A DNA stretch of 64,000 bases from CAVWDI01 sp963793095 (GTDB lineage Bacteria; Chloroflexota; Anaerolineae; Anaerolineales; UBA4823), in contig CAWBYY010000002.1 in NCBI GenBank assembly GCA_963793095.1, positions 1,178,001-1,242,000 on the forward strand. The letters are read 5' to 3'. Shown piece after piece: positions 17,043 to 25,156 of this stretch; position 1 is the stretch's first letter, and every line of letters starts with the position of its first letter. The position numbers and the translations under genes were made by a program. The notes below the pieces were generated by a model. The model was not told the DNA's origin, did not search any database, and saw nothing but the letters and a program-made list of their open reading frames with translations.

Positions 17043-18827
17043 TCACATCAAACGGTATCCGCCAATTTCATTGTTGAAAATCCAGCTTACAACTTCACCG
17101 ATTCTGATTTCTTTATAAAGGTATGTAGCCCGATTAATTGCATCTGAACCTCTCCCGCGTGTACTCTGCCTGCCCCGCAGCATCGTCTCAAATCTTTTTT
17201 GCCAGACGAGGGAATTTTCTTTCCTTAGGTCGACCCACCCTTTGTTTGCCCAACGATTTATATCACCTTCTTTAATTTGGGTTCTTTTTTGCCCATGCAG
17301 TTCTGGAATTCGGATGAACGGCCCGCGAAGCAATGTTACTCCATCCGATAACAATACAGGTATTCCAACCGATGTGATGAGTTCACTGATTTGTGGATTG
17401 TTTTCAATGTAATTCTCAAGTGATCGGGAAATTTCTTCAGGAGTACGATCACGATTAATTTCCAATGGCAGATTCGGCTTTTTACCCTCCTGCTGGCATA
17501 AAACATCTTTCAAAGTACCAAATACCTGTTCAAATAAATAAGCTTCCCAGAGCAATTTGGATAATTCTGGAGGGCCAAGTTCACCCAATGCCACGCTGGG
17601 GATTTTCGTTTGTATTTCCAGACGTTCTATTTGTTCAATTGCCTGGTCCCGCAAGTATCCTGCCCTGTATGTTGGACCCATAATCGCGCCATCAATGGCA
17701 GAGATTACATCTTTTCCTGTGTTGACGCCGCGAATTTCAAGTTCAACTACTCGCGCAATTTCTTCAGGTGTCATGAACTCCATCTGACGCAAAGTGGTGA
17801 TTGTTTCAAATTCTCCTTTTGTAAACATTCCGTTTTCGCCTGTCTCAACAATCGGGATTTTTAATTTCTCCTTTTTTTCCATTTCGTCATCATCAAGCTG
17901 TAAAACCAGTTGATCTTTTAATTCTTCTTTATGACTGTTGTATATGTATACAGGTTTACCTTTCCGGCAAACGGTTTTCTGAGTAATGTTTGAATAACCT
18001 ACCATCGCAGCTGGTTTTATTTCTTTAATAATTGGCGGCGCATCAGGATATGTTTCGGTAGGTGTGCGCGCCATCAGGAACATCAAACCGGTATGTGCGA
18101 AAGCAATAGCAGTTTTGGACATAAGTTGAGCACTGGGTTTATCTTCACCATGGGTGTACGGGATATTCAATCCCATACCGCCAGTTCCGGTTGTGCCAAC
18201 TTTCAGGTACAGGCGGGTATTAGCTTCCCGAATTGCTCTGTTCAATAAAATAACATGCCGGATAAGTTGGGGAATATATTGAGAGATCATCAGTATTTCG
18301 ATGGCGCGTTTCGAATCTTCTAATTCTTTCTCAAAATTAGCCCGGTCTGTTTGAAAAAATTTTTCATGTAATGAATTAAATTCACTGTGAGCGATTTGAG
18401 TGGCAGAGTAAATATCCTGGTAGCTGATTGCAGTTGCGGTGTTTATTGAATCGATGATAACATCAGGTTTGTGTTCGAGGATTAGTTGGACAAGAAGAGA
18501 CCTTTGATAGGCTTTCTCTACACTTCCAAAAAAATCATTAAATAATCTTGTACGGTATTCAGTATTATCCAGAAGCTGATTCCGGTTGAGGCGCTGCTGC
18601 CGTTCTTCATTATTGAATTCGCTGCTAACAAATATATCGCCCCAGTGTCCGACAAATTCAATGCCAGAAAATTCCCTTTCCAGAGAATTTACCGCATCTC
18701 TGACATCCTTTTGATACAGGGAGGCGAGGATAATTTTTTCGGGTTCTAAACGCCGCGCAACCCGGTGAGCGATTTGAAATCCTATCATCCCTCCCCCGCC
18801 CAGTATTAAGTAACACCTGTCATTCAT
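17043..18827 (-). CDS. Conserved unknown protein with N-terminal Rossmann fold
   Basis: The 594-residue protein begins with a dinucleotide-binding motif, YLILGGGGMIGFQIAHRVAR, as in NAD(P)-dependent epimerases and dehydrogenases. It continues with KPDVIIDSINTATAISYQD, and KVGTTGTGGMGLNIPYTHGE fits a substrate or cofactor loop. The YxxxK pair of classical short-chain dehydrogenases is not obvious, and the long C-terminal half (residues about 330-594) matches no family I recognise. No signal peptide or membrane segment is seen. It is probably cytosolic and may share a transcript with the decarboxylase gene 25 bases downstream. The reaction is unknown. Confidence 0.75.
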   Translation of the reverse strand: MNDRCYLILGGGGMIGFQIAHRVARRLEPEKIILASLYQKDVRDAVNSLEREFSGIEFVGHWGDIFVSSEFNNEERQQRLNRNQLLDNTEYRTRLFNDFFGSVEKAYQRSLLVQLILEHKPDVIIDSINTATAISYQDIYSATQIAHSEFNSLHEKFFQTDRANFEKELEDSKRAIEILMISQYIPQLIRHVILLNRAIREANTRLYLKVGTTGTGGMGLNIPYTHGEDKPSAQLMSKTAIAFAHTGLMFLMARTPTETYPDAPPIIKEIKPAAMVGYSNITQKTVCRKGKPVYIYNSHKEELKDQLVLQLDDDEMEKKEKLKIPIVETGENGMFTKGEFETITTLRQMEFMTPEEIARVVELEIRGVNTGKDVISAIDGAIMGPTYRAGYLRDQAIEQIERLEIQTKIPSVALGELGPPELSKLLWEAYLFEQVFGTLKDVLCQQEGKKPNLPLEINRDRTPEEISRSLENYIENNPQISELITSVGIPVLLSDGVTLLRGPFIRIPELHGQKRTQIKEGDINRWANKGWVDLRKENSLVWQKRFETMLRGRQSTRGRGSDAINRATYLYKEIRIGEVVSWIFNNEIGGYRLM

Positions 18828-18851
18828 AAATTAATTCCTTTAAGATAATAA

Positions 18852-18924
<73 letters not shown>

Positions 18925-19057
18925 AATTAATTTGCGGTTGTTTGAATAACTGAAAGTGGTATACAATCAACCGGCTGACAATTATAAGCAATAAATCCAA
19001 AATATGCAAAATAAATTAAAATGATTTTGTAATATGCTTCTTCCGATTTGTATTTCT

Positions 19058-21088
19058 TTATTGTTTAGGGCATCTAAAATTTTTCATCAGAAAATAGACC
19101 GTTTCATCAGGCAAGTTAGAAACGTTCATTTCCAACTTTTTACATACCTGGTATTTTACAAACGGCATTTCTCGGATTATTGGGATTAACTTTTTTGCTT
19201 CTGAAAAATTGCCAGTATAAGCATAACCTTCAATGAAAGGTACCCATTCTGACCAGTCGTTTGGTTTTAATCCCTTTTGTTCAATTTCTTTCGCAATCCT
19301 CACTACTTCATCGAAATTTCCGTTCTGGCTGGCCAGACTGGCTTTCTGGAAGTAGAAGCACCAATTTTGATCTGGTTCTGTTCCAAAAATATCTTCTGGT
19401 GGAAAAGGAATTGATTGTTCTGGCTTTATTCGGTTTATTTTGGAGAATGGAGCTGCTGTCATTACTTCTGGAGAGGTGAATTCAGATAACACAGGATTAT
19501 CACCGTCAATTATATGCAAACAGGAAAATTCGCTTGGAATGGTAAATACAAGTACATTCTCATAATCCCTTTCATAATTAATAATCCGGGTTGCCCCTTG
19601 ATCCCAGAATGAACTGACAATATTTTTAATAGTCTGATCGTTAAGTACTTCCACCTTGATCTCGACTTCCTGAGAAGTTGGGTAGTAAATAAGGTTAATT
19701 GGCCCCCATAGCTCATAATCTTCCTCATAACTGTAGTGGTATAAATCCCCGCTGAGTACGGTATCCGCAAGAATTTCTGGCGCCCGCCAGTATAACTGCC
19801 AGAGAAGTTCTTTATGTAATTCCCACCTTTCCTTGAAGTTTACGGCATTAAAATAATGCGTTGAAACCGCTATTCCTAAAAGACAGGCATACAGGAATAC
19901 TCTCAACCATTCCTTTTGAATGTATGAAAGCAAACCCATTATTACCAGAGCAACGCCAAGTGAGGATTGAAGCGAGTAACGATCCCAGTTTGTTTGGAAA
20001 TGTACATGGCGATTTGACAGAATCACAGGGATTGAGGTGAAAATCATGCAAAGTAAACCCAGGACTAAATAATCGCGGGCGGTGTGCTTATCTGCATCTT
20101 TTTCAATATTATTATTCAGTCCATGTTTGATATTAATTCGGCGGTAGATAAGAAAAATGGTTACAACAATCGCAAAAAACAACATAGATACCAGGAATTC
20201 TTTTAATCTTGTCGTTCTTGCCAGGTTGTAAAACGGTACAGCCCAAGCTCCAACAACAAGTTCAAATTGGTCCTTTAGAAACTCAACCGCCAATCTCAAT
20301 ATGTTATATCCCGGTGAAAGAGTATAGCTATCCACAAGGTTGCCCACATTCATTGCCGGGCGGTCACTCTGGAATATGAATAACCGCCAGATAAGTACAA
20401 GGATTGCGATTACCAGGTTGGGTAAAACGAGGCTGAAAAAAGTTATGAGTTTGGATTTGATTGGATTATCTTCATCTATTTTGTTGATGGAATACCAGAC
20501 AAGAATCAATCTAATTACTTCCATACCGATAAGGTATTCAGCTATCAACAAATATAAGAAAGAAATAATCGTGGAAATGGCGATTAATACTACTTTTAGG
20601 AGCTTGTTTTTTTGTATTACAGCCTGGAGTGTGAGACCTATTGAAAGGATAGAAAGTGTATGTGCGATAAATAAATTGCTGAAAGTGTTTCCGTTAGGCT
20701 GTTGCAGAAAACCCGGGTACACAACTACCAGCAATGTAACTAATGTGTTCTTATAGTTTTGTCGCGGCCAGATTAAAGTTAAAATCCAGTAAACCCCCAA
20801 AAAGCTGAGCAATCGGATTACATATGAAAAAATATTCCAGTGGAGAGGCTGACTGCCTAAAAATGAATATGTCCACGAATATAAATATCCCAATGCCGGC
20901 CGATCAGTTGAGAACAAATCAATTATTTTATTTGCACCTTGGGTGTAACCTGTCCAGATTAAATACCAATCGTCACGCATAAACCCGAACTGATTGATCA
21001 GAGGTAAATAGCATATTGCTGAGACTAAACCGATGACAATAATTGAGAATGCTATGCTGAGGTTGTGATTATCTTTTTTGGCAACCAT
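19058..21088 (-). CDS. Polytopic membrane protein, possible GT-C-fold glycosyltransferase
   Basis: The 676-residue protein has about eleven hydrophobic segments over residues 1-420, followed by a soluble C-terminal part of about 250 residues. After the first helix comes FGFMRDDWYLIW. An acidic pair in the first outer loop is the hallmark of GT-C glycosyltransferases that use lipid-linked sugars. The C-terminal region includes helical repeat-like stretches (CFYFQKASLASQNGNFDEVV, FIEGYAYTGNFSEAKKL) reminiscent of TPR. No defined family can be named with certainty. It is a single gene on the minus strand with a divergent gap of about 225 bases to the phosphodiester glycosidase gene. Confidence 0.7.
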   Translation of the reverse strand: MVAKKDNHNLSIAFSIIVIGLVSAICYLPLINQFGFMRDDWYLIWTGYTQGANKIIDLFSTDRPALGYLYSWTYSFLGSQPLHWNIFSYVIRLLSFLGVYWILTLIWPRQNYKNTLVTLLVVVYPGFLQQPNGNTFSNLFIAHTLSILSIGLTLQAVIQKNKLLKVVLIAISTIISFLYLLIAEYLIGMEVIRLILVWYSINKIDEDNPIKSKLITFFSLVLPNLVIAILVLIWRLFIFQSDRPAMNVGNLVDSYTLSPGYNILRLAVEFLKDQFELVVGAWAVPFYNLARTTRLKEFLVSMLFFAIVVTIFLIYRRINIKHGLNNNIEKDADKHTARDYLVLGLLCMIFTSIPVILSNRHVHFQTNWDRYSLQSSLGVALVIMGLLSYIQKEWLRVFLYACLLGIAVSTHYFNAVNFKERWELHKELLWQLYWRAPEILADTVLSGDLYHYSYEEDYELWGPINLIYYPTSQEVEIKVEVLNDQTIKNIVSSFWDQGATRIINYERDYENVLVFTIPSEFSCLHIIDGDNPVLSEFTSPEVMTAAPFSKINRIKPEQSIPFPPEDIFGTEPDQNWCFYFQKASLASQNGNFDEVVRIAKEIEQKGLKPNDWSEWVPFIEGYAYTGNFSEAKKLIPIIREMPFVKYQVCKKLEMNVSNLPDETVYFLMKNFRCPKQ

Positions 21089-21313
21089 AAATGGAATATT
21101 TAACAGATGTTGGACTCTATCGGAAAGTTTACCACGAAGATAAATAACCTTTTGGAACCCATTGATGAAAGAGTTTGAGCTAATAATTAAACTTTCAGAT
21201 ATATATCTATCAAGGGTTTTGAGTTGAATGATCTATAATTTACAGCACTAAATATTCCGATTTATAATATCCAAATATAACCATCGATAAACTCTTTATC
21301 TGAATAAAATCGT

Positions 21314-22819
21314 ATGCCAATAATTAAGAAGGGAAATATTTTCCTGGTATTTTGGGTTCTACTACTGTTATTCCCACCCCTTAAAACAGCATATGGGAAT
21401 GGAGACCAATGGCAGCCTGTAATTCCTGGAATCGATTTTAAAGAGTTTTATATAAACAGTCCGAACCATGTATTTGTAGCCCGAATGGATCGGTCAAACC
21501 CGGATCTTATCCTTGATACCAGTATCGCCCAGGGAAAATTGAGCGGCGGATTGGAACCTGTTAGCCAGATGGCTGAGCGTTATAACGAGGCGATTAATTA
21601 TTGGGGGGAGGAATGGGGCAGGCGAAATGAAGTAGTTGCTGGTATAAACGGATATTTTTTTGACACGGAATCCGGGATTCCCTGGAGAGGTCAGATTCAA
21701 TCGGGCTGGTATGCCAAGAGGTTTGATGATCTTGAAAGCGGCAGCGGATTTTCCTGGAAACTGGACAGGAGTTTATTCCTGGGTGGTTGCGTTGCACACC
21801 GGCCTGCAAAACAATATATAAAAAATTTATCTTCCGGGGAAGAGTTAAGATTTGATGCCGTTAATACTTTACGAGAAGATGAAGAGCTGATACTTTACAC
21901 CCCTCAATTTGACACAATAATAGATTCAGGTGGCAGCCGAACGGATGTAATTATTCAGCTAACCCAACCCTCAATGATATTGAACTCGCCAGAATATATT
22001 GAAGGAGCAGTCCAGGATGTTTACAGCGGAGCGGGCTCTATACCCATTCTGTTCGATCATGTAATCCTTTCAGGATCTGGTTCATCTGGCGCTAAAACGG
22101 GTGAGATTTTTCATCCAGGTGATAAAGTTGCGCTTTTCCAAGAGATAAAACATTTTGAGCAGGACTGTAATACTCCCCAGGAGAATGATTGGGCTAAAAG
22201 CTATGCTTCAACCGGAGGCAGCTATATTCTCTTGAAAGATGGAGTAGTCCAGAAATCTGGCGATCTTGGCGCAGTGTTGCGAAACGCGAGAACTGTATTA
22301 GCTTACAATGACAGCTTTGTTTATTTTGTAGTCGTGGAGGATAAAGAGGTTTTTGGAAATTTGGGGATGAGTATTGTTGAGTTGTCGTTTTTTTTGAAAA
22401 ATACAATAGGGGCTGAATGGGCTATCGCTCTGGATGGCGGTGGTTCGTCCACGATGTATGTAAATGGTGAAATCAAGAATAAGACCCCTGCAACTGAAGC
22501 ATTTTCAGATGATGATAATATTGAGAGGGCGGTAGCGAATGGTATCCTGATGGTGCGGATACAACCCATGCAGCGATCAAATAAATACTCGGCTGGCGAG
22601 CAAGTTTATGTATCTGGTGCGGATTCGTTGTCTGTCAGAACTGGACCGGGAACAAATTACGGAATTATCGGAACAATAGACCAGGGACTTCCAGGCGAGA
22701 TACTAAACCACGCTAATGGCTTGAATGGAATTTATGCCAAAGGATTCTTCTGGTGGAATGTTGGCTTTGGAGAGATTGAGGGCTGGGTTGCAGAGGATTT
22801 TATATCGCTTTTGAAATAA
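21314..22819 (+). CDS. Secreted phosphodiester glycosidase-like protein with C-terminal SH3 domain
   Basis: The 501-residue protein starts with a signal peptide (VFWVLLLLFPPLKTAYG). The main domain (about residues 60-415) has the landmarks of the NAGPA/DUF2233 family: VVAGINGYFFD near the start, then RNARTVLAYND, and ALDGGGSSTMYVNGE near its end. Characterised members hydrolyse a phosphodiester between GlcNAc and another sugar. Residues about 430-501 form a bacterial SH3 domain (VSGADSLSVRTGPGTNYGIIGTI) that commonly binds cell-wall material. An extracytoplasmic role on surface glycans is likely. It is a stand-alone gene, convergent with mog 32 bases downstream. Confidence 0.85.
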   Translation: MPIIKKGNIFLVFWVLLLLFPPLKTAYGNGDQWQPVIPGIDFKEFYINSPNHVFVARMDRSNPDLILDTSIAQGKLSGGLEPVSQMAERYNEAINYWGEEWGRRNEVVAGINGYFFDTESGIPWRGQIQSGWYAKRFDDLESGSGFSWKLDRSLFLGGCVAHRPAKQYIKNLSSGEELRFDAVNTLREDEELILYTPQFDTIIDSGGSRTDVIIQLTQPSMILNSPEYIEGAVQDVYSGAGSIPILFDHVILSGSGSSGAKTGEIFHPGDKVALFQEIKHFEQDCNTPQENDWAKSYASTGGSYILLKDGVVQKSGDLGAVLRNARTVLAYNDSFVYFVVVEDKEVFGNLGMSIVELSFFLKNTIGAEWAIALDGGGSSTMYVNGEIKNKTPATEAFSDDDNIERAVANGILMVRIQPMQRSNKYSAGEQVYVSGADSLSVRTGPGTNYGIIGTIDQGLPGEILNHANGLNGIYAKGFFWWNVGFGEIEGWVAEDFISLLK

Positions 22820-22851
22820 CCAGGAAACTTTAGAACTTAAATTTTTACATG

Positions 22852-23355
22852 CTAGAACAAATGTCCTTGCTCTGATCCAGGGTGGTCTGAAAGAAGCTGA
22901 ACAGCATGCGGGAGTACGGGAATAATTACCTGAAGGTTTTCTTCTGCGCCTTTAGGACTGCCTGGAAGATTGATAATTAAAGTGTTTTTACGGATTCCGG
23001 CGACTCCGCGTGACAGCATTGAATGTGGGGTTATCTTACTGCTGATTGCTCTCATCGCTTCCGGGATTCCAGGCGCAGAGCGATCAATAACCATAAGAGT
23101 CGCTTCGGGGGTGATATCCCGTGGGCTAAAACCGGTTCCCCCTGCGGTTAATATGATATCGAATTCTCCTTGATCTGACCAGCTTGATAGTAAACCACTT
23201 AGCGTTGAAACATCATCCGGGACGATTTCATGGTTTTTAATACTCCATCCCTTTTCCTGTATGATTTTAATTAGAGTTTGACCTGTAAGGTCAGGGCGGA
23301 GGCCTTGTGAAGCGCGATCGGAAACGGTGATTATCCCTATTCTTATTTCCATCAT
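22852..23355 (-). CDS. mog: Molybdopterin adenylyltransferase (MogA/MoaB family)
   Basis: The 167-residue protein has the family landmarks VSDRASQGLRPDLTGQTL at the N-terminus. The MPT-binding block is LTAGGTGFSPRDITPEAT and the C-terminal signature is INLPGSPKGAEENLQVIIPVL. It activates molybdopterin with ATP for metal insertion. No other molybdenum-cofactor gene is in the window. It lies about 30 bases after the end of the PHP-AlbA gene in transcription order. MoaB and MogA cannot be separated by eye. Confidence 0.92.
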   Translation of the reverse strand: MMEIRIGIITVSDRASQGLRPDLTGQTLIKIIQEKGWSIKNHEIVPDDVSTLSGLLSSWSDQGEFDIILTAGGTGFSPRDITPEATLMVIDRSAPGIPEAMRAISSKITPHSMLSRGVAGIRKNTLIINLPGSPKGAEENLQVIIPVLPHAVQLLSDHPGSEQGHLF

Positions 23356-23385
23356 TATTCGGGTAAAGGTTATAATCTCTGGAAA

Positions 23386-25129
23386 TTATTCCCCATCTAT
23401 CCCAACCAGACTCTTCCATGGGCCGTGAATTCCATCTTCTGTTACACCGAAATAATAACGGTAATCCTTCCCTACCCTTTGAATAAAATCATAGCGCACG
23501 CTTTTACCCTGTTTCCGGCGATGTATTATTCCATAATCCCCCTGCCAAATAATATCTTTTGATGATCCTGGTCTTTCTGGGAGTGTTGAATAGCGGGTGA
23601 TTGCATAATGCCATAATTTTCTGGCTGAACTCGGCGTAACATTCTTCACAACATTCCCATTACGCAGATCCCGTACTGTATAATAGAACCTTCCATTTCT
23701 ATCTTCAACTGATACCACTTCAACTCCAGTTTTTGGGGTGACGTCTTCACCTTCAACATCAGTAGAACCTTCAAATGTTGGAGTACTGGTCTTTTCTGGT
23801 TTATAAACTTCAATTCCCCTTGAAGTTATTTCATCCTTTTTACTTCTTTGGAGCACACCACGTGATACCAAGCCCACAATTTCGTCTCGAACCGCCAGTC
23901 CGGTCTCAGTCTCTGAACGTACATATATCTTGCTGTCGTCGATCGCATAAGGCGGATCATCTCCTCTTGGAACGAGTATCCGAATAACTTTCTTGTTTTG
24001 TGTTTGCTGTAGATCAACTGTATATGGTAACGGTGGGCTGAGACGGTTGTCAATTTCTTTTTTAAGCTGAGAAATCGATTGATTTGGATTGGATATTCCT
24101 GGTACTGGTTTTTTTTGGTCTGCTGAGATGCCGATATACAATGAGCCACCATTTGTATTTGCTAATGCGCAGACATCTGCAATTATTGCATATCTTTTTC
24201 CACCCCGAACCGTCATTGATTCGTGGAAATCCTGGATAATATTTGGGCCTTCTTCCAGGGCAGCCTGAATGTGATCAATTGCCGGTTCTGCTATCCGTTG
24301 GTGAGACCGGGTACGGGTGAAATCATTCGATTTAAATAGATTCAGCAGGGCTTCAAACGATAATTCAGGGAGGTTAACATCCGTGGCACGATCTCCGATT
24401 CCCAGATTCTTTATCCGATTGGGGTCGTTTGTCAACCTGTGGGCATCTGAACCCTGTATGCAGTGCATCCTGCGTGGGTATTCAGGTTTCTTTCCGCTGA
24501 AAAATGCTGCAGTGTTACGACCTTTTTTTGACTCCAGATCTGTCACTTCCAGAGCGTGCAGGTGCGGATCCTGAGTGTAAGCAATTTTTGTTTGGCCTCC
24601 GAGGGGAAACCCGACCATAGCAATGCCGTTATTTGAATTTGCATGCGCTGCTATAGATATTCCCCCTGCTTCTTCGATCAAACGGTAGGCTGTTAATACA
24701 TCGCTGGAAGCCCCAACGGTCACAGACCCATCATCGAGTTGTTCAGCTGGGATGTTCAAGTCAAGAAGTAAATGTTCAATTTCTCTGATGGGTGTTTCCC
24801 GGCTAAAAATACCAAGAATATGAAATCCAAAAGTTGCGGTGAATTCAAACCCGGGCAACACCAAAATTTTTTCTGTAAGTCGTTTATATTCTTGAAGCTG
24901 ATACTCCTCATCAGGGGTTGAGCGTCCAAGCTCGTGGAGAAAATTTTAATTTCTCAATATCTTCCATCATCTTGCGATAACCAGCAACAGTATTATGGTC
25001 GGTGATGGCGATTGCTGCGAGTTTACGCAATTCTGCCTGTTGAAGCAACTCGAGCATAGAGACGCCGGCTTGCTGGTAATCATTCGACGAAGGTGAATGG
25101 ATGTGTAGATCAATAGAATACCATCTCAT
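23386..25129 (-). CDS. PHP-domain phosphoesterase fused to an AlbA-type ATP-binding domain (frameshifted)
   Basis: Two open frames read as one protein of about 580 residues if a single T is removed near 24940-24947. The first frame gives the PHP metal motif DLHIHSPSSNDY and AITDHNTVAGY, then goes off frame at KLKFSPRAW. The corrected frame gives HELGRSTPDEEYQLQEY and continues into KILVLPGFEFTATFGFHILGIF. PHP residues extend to about 280 (HANSNNGIAM, GSDAHRL). Residues about 300-430 are an AlbA_2/Schlafen-like domain (ANTNGGSLYIGISADQKKPV). The C-terminal region of about 120 residues is unassigned. PHP domains are phosphoesterases and AlbA_2 domains are often found in regulators. I cannot say whether the break is biological or a sequence error. 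Confidence 0.85.
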
Positions 25130-25156
25130 AATTTTGTCACCGTTGGCAGAACAATA

